Part shown: one piece after another, positions 17,405 through 26,639 of the stretch
Numbering within the stretch: position 1 is the first letter of the stretch
Layout of the letters: every line of letters starts with the position of its first letter
NCBI GenBank assembly: GCA_000421085.1
Contig: ATWE01000019.1
Span: 21,206-85,205 of the forward strand
Reading direction: 5' to 3'
From: Ensifer sp. USDA 6670
GTDB taxonomy: Bacteria > Pseudomonadota > Alphaproteobacteria > Rhizobiales > Rhizobiaceae
DNA: 64,000 bases
Program-made: the position numbers and the translations under genes
The notes under the pieces: generated by a model
Database searches by the model: none
Told to the model about the DNA's origin: nothing
Seen by the model: only the letters and a program-made list of their open reading frames with translations

Positions 17405-18264
17405 TCGCTCCGATCGCGGATCTTCTGCGGCAGGTTGTCGATCAGCAGGTTGACGCTAATCGTGAGGCTGGCAATGGCGAGCGACGGGAACATGACCGCC
17501 GGTGCGCCGAAGGGCAGGCCGCCGATGTTCTCGCGCACCAAGGCACCCCAGTCGGCGTAGGGCGGCTGGACGCCGAGGCCGAGGAAAGAGAGGCCCGAAA
17601 GCAGCAGGACGATAAAGACGAAGCGGATCCCGAGGTCGGCGAGCACCGGGCCGATGATGTTCGGCAGGATCTCTGAGCGGATGAGATAAAGAGTGCTTTC
17701 GCCGCGGATACGAGCCACGGTGATGAAATCCATCGCATTGATGTTGACGGCAAGCGCGCGGGCGAAACGGTAGGCGCCGGGGATGTAAATGACCGACAGC
17801 GTCAGGATCAGCACGGGAATGGAGGAGCCGACGGCGGCAACCACCACGAGACCGAAGAGCTTGCTCGGTATCGAGTTGAGGGCGTCGAGGAAGCGGCTCA
17901 AGAGTGTGTCGAGCCAGCCGCCGGCGACCGCTGCGATCATACCGAGGACCACGCCGCTGAAGCAGGCAATCGTGACTGCCGCAAGCGAGATGCCGACTGT
18001 GTAGCGGGCGCCCATCAGAATCCGCGAAAGCATGTCGCGGCCGAGATAGTCGGAGCCGAGCCAGAAGTCGCCGCTCATCGGGCCGAAGTAATCGAGATCG
18101 ACGATCTCCCCCACCGGATAGGGGATGATCAGCGGCGCGAAGATCGCCACGAGCGCCCAGCAAAGGATGATGGAAAGGCCGACCATCCCGACGATATTGA
18201 AGCGATAGCCGAGCGGGGTTCCGGAAATCCGGGCAGACTTGGTCTCAGAATGGGTCATTTTCAT
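17401..18264 (-). CDS. dipeptide-type ABC transporter permease (DppC-like)
   Basis: A 287-residue inner-membrane subunit with a cytoplasmic N-terminus, about six hydrophobic segments and the EAA loop (ARIRGESTLYLIRSEILPNIIGPVLADLG). The extracytoplasmic part has the typical GSDYLGRDMLSRIL motif of DppC proteins. It overlaps both neighbours by 4 bases (18261-18264 and 17401-17404), so permeases and ATPase are translationally coupled. Confidence 0.94.
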   Translation of the reverse strand: MKMTHSETKSARISGTPLGYRFNIVGMVGLSIILCWALVAIFAPLIIPYPVGEIVDLDYFGPMSGDFWLGSDYLGRDMLSRILMGARYTVGISLAAVTIACFSGVVLGMIAAVAGGWLDTLLSRFLDALNSIPSKLFGLVVVAAVGSSIPVLILTLSVIYIPGAYRFARALAVNINAMDFITVARIRGESTLYLIRSEILPNIIGPVLADLGIRFVFIVLLLSGLSFLGLGVQPPYADWGALVRENIGGLPFGAPAVMFPSLAIASLTISVNLLIDNLPQKIRDRSE

Positions 18265-19211
18265 CGTAGCCTCGGATTGGAAAGGATGGCGATGATATCG
18301 GCTGTCGTGATCAGGAGCAGGTAGCCGAGGCAGAAGACCATCGCGCAGCTCTGGATCAGCGGCAGATCGCGGGTGGAGACGGCATCGACCATCAGCTTGG
18401 CAATACCGGGATAATTGAAGATCGTTTCGACGATGATGACGCCGCCGAGCAGATAGGAGAGCGAAAGTGCGACCGCGTTGACAATCGGCCCGAGCGCGTT
18501 GGGGAGCGCATGGCGAAACACCATGCGCGACCTCGAGGCACCCTTGAGCAGCGCCATCTCCACATAGGGGGTATTGAGGGTCTCGATCACTGCTGCCCGG
18601 GTCATGCGGATCATCTGGGCCGAGATGACGAAGGTGAGCGTGATGACCGGCATTGCATAGACACGCAGGAGATCGGTCATCGACGTCACCTCATTGGCAA
18701 AGGAGAGTGCCGGCAGCCATTTCAGATAGACGGCGAAGACCAGCACGGCGGAAGTCGCGATCATGAATTCCGGTACGGAGATGACGCCGATGGTGAGCAC
18801 CGTTACGATTCGGTCGTAAGGCGAACCGCGCAGCATCGCCGACGTAATTCCGAGGGTGAGTGCGATCGGCACGGAGAAGAGGGCGGTAACGCCGGCGAGC
18901 TGCAGTGTGTTGACGAAGCGCCCGCCAATCAGATCTGCGACCGGCATCTCGTTAGCATAGGATGTGCCGAGGTCGCCTTGCAGCAGACCGACGATCCAGC
19001 GCAGGAAACGGAAGATCGCCGGCTCGTCGAGGTGCATCGCCTTGCGCAGGCCTTCGACGGCCTCCGGCGTGGCTGCCTGGCCGAGCAGGATCGACGCGGT
19101 GTCCCCCGGCAGGAGCGTCGTCGCGAAGAAGACGGCGACGGAGACGATCACCAAGGTGATTACGGCGATGAGCAATCTGCTCAGCACAAGGGACAGGACC
19201 CGGTTGTTCAC
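18261..19211 (-). CDS. dipeptide-type ABC transporter permease (DppB-like)
   Basis: A 316-residue permease. The N-terminus has the DppB pattern SRLLIAVITLVIVSVAVFFATTLLPGD, followed by six membrane segments and the EAA loop (LLKGASRSRMVFRHALPNALGPIVN). It follows the binding-protein gene after a 91-bp gap holding a strong hairpin (19257-19287), which probably lowers expression of the membrane subunits relative to the binding protein. Confidence 0.94.
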   Translation of the reverse strand: MNNRVLSLVLSRLLIAVITLVIVSVAVFFATTLLPGDTASILLGQAATPEAVEGLRKAMHLDEPAIFRFLRWIVGLLQGDLGTSYANEMPVADLIGGRFVNTLQLAGVTALFSVPIALTLGITSAMLRGSPYDRIVTVLTIGVISVPEFMIATSAVLVFAVYLKWLPALSFANEVTSMTDLLRVYAMPVITLTFVISAQMIRMTRAAVIETLNTPYVEMALLKGASRSRMVFRHALPNALGPIVNAVALSLSYLLGGVIIVETIFNYPGIAKLMVDAVSTRDLPLIQSCAMVFCLGYLLLITTADIIAILSNPRLR

Positions 19212-19256
19212 GGCGCTCCCTTTCGGCTTTCAGGACAGGTTTCGGATCGATGGTGC

Positions 19257-19287
19257 CGGGGGCGCAGCGATGCGGCTGCAGCCCCCG
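19257..19287 (-). terminator. hairpin between binding-protein and permease genes
   Basis: CGGGGGC-GCAGC pairs with GCTGC-A-GCCCCCG: a 12-bp GC stem with one bulged base and a GATGCG loop. On the minus strand there is no clear T-run after it, so it is more likely an mRNA-stabilising or attenuating structure than a full terminator. Confidence 0.6.
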
Positions 19288-19302
19288 AGCCCAGTTGCTC
19301 GG

Positions 19303-20913
19303 TCAGGCCTCGAGCCAGACATATTCCGCAAAAGCATAACCCATCTGCCCGCCAAGCGGATTGGCTTCCAGGCCCTTGAGCTTGGCGGTGATCGCATCGA
19401 CATTGGAGATATAGGCCGGAATGATGGTGCCGGCTTCACTGGCGACCATCAGCTGCATCTCATTGTAGATCGCCTTGCGCTTCTCCTGGTCGAGTGAGCC
19501 ACGCGCCTCGATCAGCATCTTATCGAATTTCTCCGACTTGTATTGGCTCTCGTTCCACGGAGCCTCCGAGGCGTAGAGCAGCGAGAACAGTATATCCGGC
19601 GTCGGACGCGGGTTGATATTGCCGAAGTGGACCGGCGCCTTCAGCCAGTAATTATCCCAGTAACCGTCTGCGGGAACGCGCTGGACATCGAGCTTCAAGC
19701 CGATTTCGGCAGCGGAGGCCTGTATGATCATCGCCATATCGATCGCGGAGTTCGCTGCATCGGAGGCAATCACCGGTATCGGCTGGCCGAGCACGCCGGC
19801 CTTCTCGAAGTGGAACTTGGCCTTCTCGGGATCAAAGGCGCGCGGCTTCAGCTCGGTATTATGATAGAAGTTGGCGGGAGAAACCGGTTGGTCATTGCCG
19901 ACTTCACCCAAGCCCCGCAGCGCCGACTTGACGATCTGCTCGCGGTTGACGAGGTACTTCATGCCTTCGACGAAGTCCCGCTTGCTCCCGGGTTCCATAT
20001 CCAACCGCATGTTCAAATTGGTGTAGTTACCGGAGGTGGTCTTCGAGAGCACGAAGCCGTCGCCCTGGCTCTCGACCAGGCGCATGGAGCGTGGATTAAT
20101 CGTGGCGGCGAGGTGGATGTCGCCGGACAAGAGCGCATTCACCCGGGAACTGTCGTCGCTGATGGCGAAGTACTCGAAGGAATCGACGTTTGGTCCGGAC
20201 TTCCAGTAGTTCTTGTTCTTGATGCCGACGGAGCGCACGCCGGGCTCGAAGACTTCCCTCACGAAAGCGCCGGTGCCGTTGCCTTTCGAGAAGTCTGTGG
20301 TGCCGTCGGCGACGATCATGAAGTGGTGCATCGAGAGGATCGTCGGCAGGTCGGCGTTCGGGCTCGCAAGCGTGATCTCGACCGTCTGCTTGTCGACCGC
20401 CTTGAAGCCCGTCATCTGCGCGGCGATCTTGGCGACCTTTGAACCCACAGACGGGTCGAGGTGGCGCTTGAGCGAGAAGATCACGTCATCGGCTGTCAGC
20501 GGCTTGCCATCATGGAAGGTGACGCCCTTCCTCAGCTTGACAGTCCAGGTTTTCGCATCCTTGGTTTCGATGGCTTCGGCCAGCTCCATCTGCGGCGTGC
20601 CGCCTTTATCGAGGAAGGTGAGGCGGTTGTAGAAGGAGCAGCAGCGGACATAGTCGGTGGAGAGCGATGCCTTGGCCGGGTCGAGCGTGTCGGCGGTGGA
20701 AGCCGACCAGCCGGCCGCTCTGAGCGTACCGCCTGCCACCGGCGTTGCGGCAACCGCATCGCCGGCTCGGCCGAACACCAGAGTGCCGGCAGAGAGGGCA
20801 GCACCGCCGGCCAACATCATCTGCAGGAGTTCGCGGCGCGTCGCTCCGCGACGAATGGCGGCTTCGACCATCGCGTCGTCGGATCTGGTCCAATTGGTGA
20901 TCTTGTCGTTCAT
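19303..20913 (-). CDS. ABC transporter substrate-binding protein, family 5 (peptide/opine type)
   Basis: A 536-residue periplasmic solute-binding protein. The N-terminus has a twin-arginine-like signal (TRRELLQMMLAGGAALSAGTLVFG). The SBP_bac_5 domain shows WTVKLRKGVTFHDGKPLTADDVIFSL and the later VNREQIVKSAL block. It is the first transporter gene after the HAD gene in the minus-strand operon. Family 5 proteins bind peptides, opines, nickel or other cationic molecules; the ligand is not evident here, though nearby amine-oxidising enzymes favour a nitrogen compound. Confidence 0.94.
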   Translation of the reverse strand: MNDKITNWTRSDDAMVEAAIRRGATRRELLQMMLAGGAALSAGTLVFGRAGDAVAATPVAGGTLRAAGWSASTADTLDPAKASLSTDYVRCCSFYNRLTFLDKGGTPQMELAEAIETKDAKTWTVKLRKGVTFHDGKPLTADDVIFSLKRHLDPSVGSKVAKIAAQMTGFKAVDKQTVEITLASPNADLPTILSMHHFMIVADGTTDFSKGNGTGAFVREVFEPGVRSVGIKNKNYWKSGPNVDSFEYFAISDDSSRVNALLSGDIHLAATINPRSMRLVESQGDGFVLSKTTSGNYTNLNMRLDMEPGSKRDFVEGMKYLVNREQIVKSALRGLGEVGNDQPVSPANFYHNTELKPRAFDPEKAKFHFEKAGVLGQPIPVIASDAANSAIDMAMIIQASAAEIGLKLDVQRVPADGYWDNYWLKAPVHFGNINPRPTPDILFSLLYASEAPWNESQYKSEKFDKMLIEARGSLDQEKRKAIYNEMQLMVASEAGTIIPAYISNVDAITAKLKGLEANPLGGQMGYAFAEYVWLEA

Positions 20914-20982
20914 GTCATTCCCCTTTTCGTTTTGTGGCGGGCTGCCCGTCTTGCGCGGTTTGGACCCGATACGGTGAACTGG

Positions 20983-21696
20983 TCAGCCGCGTGCGACGGC
21001 CACGGCATCGGCAAGGCCTGCCATGGAGGTGAAATGGTAATCGGGCGCGGTGAATTCGGCGGGCTCGATCGTGCCGCCATAGCCCTTCTGTGCGTGGCGA
21101 CGCTCGATCCAACAGTTGGCCAACCCGAGCTTTCGGGAAATGCCGATATCGTGATACTGGCTCTGGGCGACATGCAGAATGTCGTCCTTTGAGTTTCCTT
21201 CCGAGCGGACGAAATCGAAAACCTTCTCGAAGAAGGCGGGGTCCGGTTTCTCAGTCCCGGTATCGTCGGCCGTAAAGGCTGCGTGAAACGGATTGCCCAG
21301 CTGCTGGGCGAAGAGATCGAAGGCCCAGCGACGGGCATTGGTCATCGCGATGAGCCGGCAACCTTTGGCCAGGCGCGCTAGCGCCTCGGCGCTGTCGGCG
21401 AAACCCTTCCAGTTCTTCGTGGAATCCCTGAAACGTTCTCCGTATTTCGGTTGGGCTGGCAGGCCAAGCTTTGGTGCGATTTCAAGATAGACCCGTACGA
21501 GATCGTCCGGGAAGAGGTCGGGGTCCTTGCAATAGCGTGCCGCGCGGTAAAGGCTGAGCGCTTCCTCGCCATCGATCGTGACACCTGCCTCGGCGGCAAT
21601 GCCGGCGAGACAGTCCTTGAGCCCACCTTCGAAGTCGATCAGCGTGCCGACGACGTCGAAAGTCATGTATTTGAATTCTGGAAGGCTCTTGCGCAC
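20983..21696 (-). CDS. HAD-superfamily hydrolase, haloacid dehalogenase type II
   Basis: A 237-residue HAD enzyme. Motif I is YMTFDVVGTL, with the nucleophilic Asp; motif II is AMTNARR; Lys lies in TEKPDPAFF; and motif IV in ILHVAQSQYHDI. I place the start at GTG 21696 (VRKSLPEFKYMTFD, with a TGGGGAA upstream); longer readings to 21840 run into a low-quality leader. The real substrate need not be halogenated. It shares architecture with the HAD gene at 24477, so the island has two paralogues. First gene of the transporter operon. Confidence 0.88.
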   Translation of the reverse strand: MRKSLPEFKYMTFDVVGTLIDFEGGLKDCLAGIAAEAGVTIDGEEALSLYRAARYCKDPDLFPDDLVRVYLEIAPKLGLPAQPKYGERFRDSTKNWKGFADSAEALARLAKGCRLIAMTNARRWAFDLFAQQLGNPFHAAFTADDTGTEKPDPAFFEKVFDFVRSEGNSKDDILHVAQSQYHDIGISRKLGLANCWIERRHAQKGYGGTIEPAEFTAPDYHFTSMAGLADAVAVARG

Positions 21697-21906
21697 GTCG
21701 ATTCCCCAGTTTTTCGGGCGCCCGCTCGGAGCACCGGCTTGGTGAAGAAGATTACACTGTTCCCGGCGGATGCTTCCCGCTCTTGGTGAAAAGGGCGAAT
21801 TTGCTGGAATCCGCTCCTTTTCCTCGATTGAGTTTGGCACTTGTGCCGCACGGAAGTGGCCGAAAAGACATTCTGTAGCGGCACAAAATTGCGAATATAA
21901 CGTTTT

Positions 21907-21920
21907 CGCGATATATCGCG
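21907..21920. promoter_or_regulatory. 14-bp perfect palindrome upstream of the HAD-ABC operon
   Basis: CGCGATATATCGCG lies in the 236-bp gap between the aminotransferase stop and the HAD start. It is a candidate operator for the island's regulator (Lrp dimers recognise AT-centred palindromes), but it could be chance. Confidence 0.3.
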
Positions 21921-21932
21921 CCCCGTCATGCG

Positions 21933-23312
21933 TCAGCTGTTCAGAGCCTGGCGAACATCCGGGTCCTCCAGGGTCTCATCGAGTGTTTGGCGGGTGCGCT
22001 CGATAATCGCTTCGATTTCCGTTTCGCTGCAGCAGAGAGGCGGCGCATAGCCGAGCACGCCATTGGCGAAGGCGCGGATGACGAGACCGTTTTCCCAGGC
22101 ACGGTCGAAGATGCGGCGGGCGGGTTGCGCGGCTGCCGGCAAAGGGGTCTTCTTCGCCTTGTCGACCACGAGCTCGATGGCGGCGAGCATGCCGCGGCCG
22201 CGCACATCGCCGACGAGCGGGTGATCCCTCAGGCTTTCGAGACCTTCCATGAGTCGGGCACCGGCCATCACGCCGTTCTCCAGGAGACCGTTCTCGTAGA
22301 GCTTCAGCACCTCGAGGCCGACGGCGGCGCTGACCGGGTGGGCCGAATAGGTGTAGCCGTGGCCGACGGCGGAAGCGCCGGCACTATCGGCGATCGTCTG
22401 ATAGATGTGGTCGGCCATGAAGACGGCACCCATCGGCACATAGCCGGAAGTGAGACCTTTGGCCGTGGTGATGAAATCCGGCACGATCTCGTCTTCGGTC
22501 GAGGCAAAGAGCGGCCCCGTGCGCCCGAAGCCGGTGATCACCTCGTCTGCAACGAAGAGGATGCCGAGTTCGCGGCAGAGTTCGCGCATCGCCTTCATCC
22601 AGCCCCTGGGCGGCACAAGCACGCCGCCCGATCCCTGGATAGGCTCAGCATAGAAGGCGGCAACGCGCTCCGGGCCGATTTCCCCGACCTTGCGCCTGAG
22701 AGCTGTGAGCGAGGCCGCGATGATCGCCTGCGGATCGTTACCCACCGGATTGCGGTAAGCGTAGTGCGACGGAATTTTGTGCTGCCAGTCGAAGGGTATG
22801 CCGAAGCCGGTGTGGAAGGCGGGCAGCGCTGTCAAGCCGGCCCCGGCCGTCGAGGAGCCGTGGTAACCTTGCTCGACCGAGATGAACTGGTCGCGCTGCG
22901 GCTCGCCGCGGCCGATCCAATAGTAGCGGATGAAGCGGATCGTGCTGTCGACGGCATCGGAGCCGCCGAGCGTGAAATAGACGTGGTTTAGATCGCCCGG
23001 CGCGCGCTCAGCGAGCTCTGAGGCGAGGCGGATCGCCGGTTCCGAACCGAGGCCGAAATAGGCCGTCGCGTAGGGCAGTTCGCGCATCTGCTTTGCCGCC
23101 GCTTCGACGATTGTCTCGTGGCCATAGCCGGCATTGACGCACCAGAGACCGGCAAAGCCGTCGATCAGTTGCCTGCCGGAAGTGTCGGTGACCGTCGCGC
23201 CCTTGGCCGAGGCAAGCACGCGCACGCCGAGCTTTTCGTGGCCGCGATAGGAGGCGACCGGATGGATGAGGTGGGCGCGATCGAGTTCGATGAGGGAGTT
23301 GCTGTACATCAA
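21933..23312 (-). CDS. class III (omega) aminotransferase, PLP-dependent
   Basis: A 459-residue fold-type I enzyme that moves an amino group from an amine or omega-amino acid to a keto acid. Key blocks are LWCVNAGYGH near the start, YHGSSTAGAGLT, the PLP region FVADEVITGFGRTG and the Schiff-base Lys in TTAKGLTSGYVPMGAV. The C-terminal VIRAFANGVLGYAPPL is typical of putrescine/GABA/beta-alanine-pyruvate transaminases. It starts 12 bp after the GNAT gene and probably shares its transcript. With GabD at 26640 it could take an amine to a dicarboxylic acid. Confidence 0.93.
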   Translation of the reverse strand: MMYSNSLIELDRAHLIHPVASYRGHEKLGVRVLASAKGATVTDTSGRQLIDGFAGLWCVNAGYGHETIVEAAAKQMRELPYATAYFGLGSEPAIRLASELAERAPGDLNHVYFTLGGSDAVDSTIRFIRYYWIGRGEPQRDQFISVEQGYHGSSTAGAGLTALPAFHTGFGIPFDWQHKIPSHYAYRNPVGNDPQAIIAASLTALRRKVGEIGPERVAAFYAEPIQGSGGVLVPPRGWMKAMRELCRELGILFVADEVITGFGRTGPLFASTEDEIVPDFITTAKGLTSGYVPMGAVFMADHIYQTIADSAGASAVGHGYTYSAHPVSAAVGLEVLKLYENGLLENGVMAGARLMEGLESLRDHPLVGDVRGRGMLAAIELVVDKAKKTPLPAAAQPARRIFDRAWENGLVIRAFANGVLGYAPPLCCSETEIEAIIERTRQTLDETLEDPDVRQALNS

Positions 23313-23323
23313 GAGCCTCCGGA

Positions 23324-24160
23324 TCAGCCGAGCGCCTGGTTGGCGAGGGCAAAGGTGTTAGCGATGGAATCGGCGGGTCGGCGGATCGGCGGCTTCATCA
23401 TGGCGATGCCGCCGCCGACATGGGCCAGTCCTTGTTCGGCAAGCCAGGGTGCGAGGCCGTTTGCGGCCGTCGTGTCCACTCTGAGGAACCGGCCGGGCCG
23501 GGTGGCGATGAAATGGACGACGAGTGCCTTGGCATCATCGAGGTCGCCGGCGACCACGGGACCGATGACTTCGCCACGACCGAAGGCACGCAACGCGGCG
23601 AACCCGGAGACGCGGCCGTCGCGGCGAAGGACGGCGAACTCGCCCACCTTGGCGAGATAGGCGAACAACCCCCCACGGTCGGCGCCGAAGGCAAGTCGGT
23701 CGAGCTTGGCGATCGCTTCGACATCGGCAGTGCTCGCGGCCTCCGTTTCGGCCGGTGCGGCGATTTCTCCGACTACACCCTGATGCTGCAGGACGACGTC
23801 GCTCTCGCAAAAACCGAGCTTTTCATAGAGCGGCAGGCCCTCGGCCGTCGCCACCAGCCGGAGCGGGCGGTCGCCAGCGATCCGGAATGCGGCATCCATC
23901 AGCTTGCGACCGAGGCCGCGACCGCGCACCGCCTCGTCGACGATGACCATGTTGATGGTCGCGCAGTCCGCCTTATAAGGCGTGACAAGCACGGTGCCGA
24001 CAACGCGGGCGTCCTCAATAGCCACTACGCCTTCACTCAAGGCGAGCGCCATCTGCCAATCTTCCAGGCGATGCGGCCAGCCGGCCTGCCGCGAGAGCCT
24101 GACGGCGGCTTCCAGATACTCGGGACCGAAGGCGGTGAGTTCGATCTGATTTGTCTGCAT
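23324..24160 (-). CDS. tandem GNAT-family N-acetyltransferase
   Basis: A 278-residue protein. The first GNAT domain has the acetyl-CoA motif VDEAVRGRGLGRKLMDAAF near residue 75, and a second C-terminal GNAT-like half has FGRGEVIGPVVAGDLDDAKALV. The start at 24160 (MQTNQIEL) is preferred because GAAGGAC lies 7 bases upstream; longer starts are possible. It is a clear paralogue of the gene at 33862, matching especially in the FGRG-VIGPVVA block. It probably acetylates an amine or amino acid handled by the adjacent aminotransferase. Confidence 0.88.
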   Translation of the reverse strand: MQTNQIELTAFGPEYLEAAVRLSRQAGWPHRLEDWQMALALSEGVVAIEDARVVGTVLVTPYKADCATINMVIVDEAVRGRGLGRKLMDAAFRIAGDRPLRLVATAEGLPLYEKLGFCESDVVLQHQGVVGEIAAPAETEAASTADVEAIAKLDRLAFGADRGGLFAYLAKVGEFAVLRRDGRVSGFAALRAFGRGEVIGPVVAGDLDDAKALVVHFIATRPGRFLRVDTTAANGLAPWLAEQGLAHVGGGIAMMKPPIRRPADSIANTFALANQALG

Positions 24161-24476
24161 GGGGATGTCCTTCATTTCTGCCTGAAGTCTGAAGGAGTGC
24201 CGGCCGGCAGTTCGTCTGAAGGCTGCGGCCAACGCGAAATCTTATAGCTTTGCTCTCACGAACCGCCGCATCTTATGCTGGCAGGCAGGAACGGAACCGA
24301 AAATGCGGGGCGGCAGGAAGCAGAGCGGCAGGCAAAGCTCGCAACCTTCTGCCAAAGCCGGCTCGGGATACGATAGATTCTGCTTCGATCCTTGCGAAAT
24401 CAGGTGAGCCGAGGAATGAGCTGGCGCCTATGATCTTACACGTAAACCCTGGCCCGCTATTTCAAGGATAGTACAG

Positions 24477-25145
24477 ATGACGAGCTTCCGTCCGAAATAC
24501 ATCACCTTTGACTGCTACGGCACGCTGACCAACTTCCAGATGGCGGAAGCGGCGCGCGACCTTTACAGCGAGCAACTCGACGAGGCGCGCATGGCTGAAT
24601 TCATCAAGAATTTCGCCGCCTATCGTCTCGACGAGATCCTCGGCGATTGGAAGCCCTACGCGGAGGTGGTGCACAATTCGCTCGAGCGGACCTGCAGGCG
24701 CAATGGCATAAAATTCCACGAGGAGGCCGGTCGGATGGTGTATGAGCGGGTGCCGACCTGGGGTCCGCACGCCGACGTGCCTGCCGGTCTTGCCAAGGTC
24801 GCCAAGGAGATCCCGCTTGTCATCCTGTCCAACGCGATGAACTCGCAGATCATGTCGAATGTCGAGAAGCTCGGCGCTCCTTTCCACGCCGTCTACACCG
24901 CCGAACAGGCGCAGGCCTATAAGCCGCACTTCCAGGCGTTCGAATACATGTTCGACATGCTGGGCTGCGGTCCGGAGGATATCCTCCATTGTTCATCCTC
25001 CTTCCGCTACGATCTGATGTCGGCGCATGACCTCGGCATCAAGAACAAGGTCTGGGTCAATCGCGGTCACGAGCCGGCCAATCCCTATTACGGCTACGTG
25101 GAGATCTCCGACATTTCGGGGCTTCCTGGCGTCGTCGGTCTTTAG
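24477..25145 (+). CDS. HAD-superfamily hydrolase, haloacid dehalogenase type II
   Basis: A 222-residue HAD enzyme with motif I YITFDCYGTL (Asp nucleophile), motif II VILSNAMNS, a Lys in QAYKPHFQAFEYM, and motif IV LHCSSSFRYDLMSAHDLGI. Twelve bp separate it from the FAD oxidoreductase downstream, so the two form an operon. The parallel HAD gene at 20983 has the same layout. Pairing of an HAD protein with an amine oxidase recurs on both sides of the island. Reaction not known. Confidence 0.9.
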   Translation: MTSFRPKYITFDCYGTLTNFQMAEAARDLYSEQLDEARMAEFIKNFAAYRLDEILGDWKPYAEVVHNSLERTCRRNGIKFHEEAGRMVYERVPTWGPHADVPAGLAKVAKEIPLVILSNAMNSQIMSNVEKLGAPFHAVYTAEQAQAYKPHFQAFEYMFDMLGCGPEDILHCSSSFRYDLMSAHDLGIKNKVWVNRGHEPANPYYGYVEISDISGLPGVVGL

Positions 25146-25156
25146 AGAGAAGGCGT

Positions 25157-26437
25157 ATGGCCATGAAATTCCTGTCCTACTGGCACGACACCGCCCCGGC
25201 CTTTGCCGGGGCTGCTCAGGGTCCGGTCGAAGGCCGTTTCGACGTCGCCGTGATCGGCGGCGGCTTCACCGGCCTCGGCGCCGCCCTGCAGCTCGCCAAG
25301 GCGGGTGCGAAGGTCGTCGTGCTGGAGGCGGAGAAGGTCGGCTGGGGGGCCTCCGGCCGCAATGGTGGACACCTCAACAACGGCCTTGCGCACAGCTATC
25401 TCGCGGCAAAGGTGGAGCTCGGGAGGGAGCGCGCGATTGCGCTCTACAAGGCCCTCGACGACTCGATCGACACGCTCGAGGCGCTGATCGCGGAGGAGGG
25501 CATCGATTGCAACTTCCGCCGCGCCGGAAAGCTGAAGCTTGCTTCCAAGCCCCAGCATTTTGACGCCATCGCCCGCAACTTCGAAGCCGTGCACGCGGAG
25601 GTCGACCCAGATACCGCGCTTCTCAGCGCCTACGACCTGAAGCAGGAAGTCGGCGCGCCTTTCTTCGGCGCCATGCTCTCGAAGAAAAGCGCGGTGATGC
25701 ATATGGGCCGCTACGTCGTCGGCCTCGCCGAAGCGGCCCAACGCCACGGCGCTATGATTTTCGAGCAGGCAGCCGTAACGGAGCATCGACAGGCGGGCCG
25801 CCGTCATCACCTGAAAACACCGCGCGGCGGCGTCACTGCGGATGCAGTGCTTGTCGCCACCGGCGCCTATACGCCGTCGATCTTCGGTTATTTCCGCCGC
25901 CGCATCATCGCGGTCGGCAGCTTCATCATCGCGACGCGGCCGCTGGCGGAAGCGGAGATCGCAGCAACGATGCCTGGCAACCGCACCTGCGTCACGTCGA
26001 TGAACATCGGCAACTACTTCAGGCTCTCACCCGACAACCGGCTGATCTTCGGTGGCCGCGCCCGCTTCTCGGCGACGTCCGACCAACGCTCGGACGCGAA
26101 AAGCGGTGCGATCCTCCAGGCGAGCCTTGCCGAGATCTTCCCGCAGCTTGCCAATGTCGAGATCGACTATTGCTGGGGCGGTCTCGTCGACATGACTAAA
26201 GACCGCTTCCCCCGCGCCGGCTATCACGACGGCGTCTGGTATGCCATGGGCTATTCCGGCCATGGGGCGCAGCTTTCAACACATCTCGGCATGATCATGG
26301 CGGACGCGATCCTCGACCGGTCTGACCGTAATCCGCTGAAGGGTCTCGAATGGCCGGCGGTGCCAGGCCATTTCGGCAAGCCCTGGTTCCTGCCCTTTGT
26401 CGGCATGTATTACAAGATGCTGGACAGGATCCAGTAG
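25157..26437 (+). CDS. FAD-dependent amine oxidoreductase (PuuB/gamma-glutamylputrescine-oxidase-like)
   Basis: A 426-residue DAO-family flavoprotein. The FAD motif is VAVIGGGFTGLGAALQLAKAG near residue 30, followed by GWGASGRNGGHLNNG, the SGRNGG motif typical of gamma-glutamylputrescine oxidases and related enzymes. The C-terminus has VWYAMGYSGHGAQLSTHLG. GAGAGAAGG lies upstream of ATG 25157. With the aldehyde dehydrogenases on the facing operon it fits an oxidase-aldehyde-acid route for a primary or acylated amine. Confidence 0.92.
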   Translation: MAMKFLSYWHDTAPAFAGAAQGPVEGRFDVAVIGGGFTGLGAALQLAKAGAKVVVLEAEKVGWGASGRNGGHLNNGLAHSYLAAKVELGRERAIALYKALDDSIDTLEALIAEEGIDCNFRRAGKLKLASKPQHFDAIARNFEAVHAEVDPDTALLSAYDLKQEVGAPFFGAMLSKKSAVMHMGRYVVGLAEAAQRHGAMIFEQAAVTEHRQAGRRHHLKTPRGGVTADAVLVATGAYTPSIFGYFRRRIIAVGSFIIATRPLAEAEIAATMPGNRTCVTSMNIGNYFRLSPDNRLIFGGRARFSATSDQRSDAKSGAILQASLAEIFPQLANVEIDYCWGGLVDMTKDRFPRAGYHDGVWYAMGYSGHGAQLSTHLGMIMADAILDRSDRNPLKGLEWPAVPGHFGKPWFLPFVGMYYKMLDRIQ

Positions 26438-26577
26438 GCTAGGCGCCCCGGGCGCATCTTCAAGTCTTCCGGATTGCCCCTGAATGGCGCCCACCCGAGG
26501 CGCTAAGACTCCTCAATGAGTTTAAAACCATCACCGTTCCTTTAACGTGCCGCACCGGCGCTGCGCCGACAAACGAA

Positions 26578-26604
26578 TGCCGGGCGGTGACGAACCGCCC
26601 GGCA
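26578..26604 (-). terminator. perfect 11-bp stem hairpin between convergent operons
   Basis: TGCCGGGCGGT pairs exactly with ACCGCCCGGCA around a 5-base GACGA loop. On the minus strand it is followed by TTCGTTTG, so it best serves the aldehyde-dehydrogenase operon ending at 26640. It can also stop plus-strand transcription from 26437. Confidence 0.75.
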
Positions 26605-26639
26605 GGATGATCAAAGGCGATGCGCCGAGAACCGACGGG

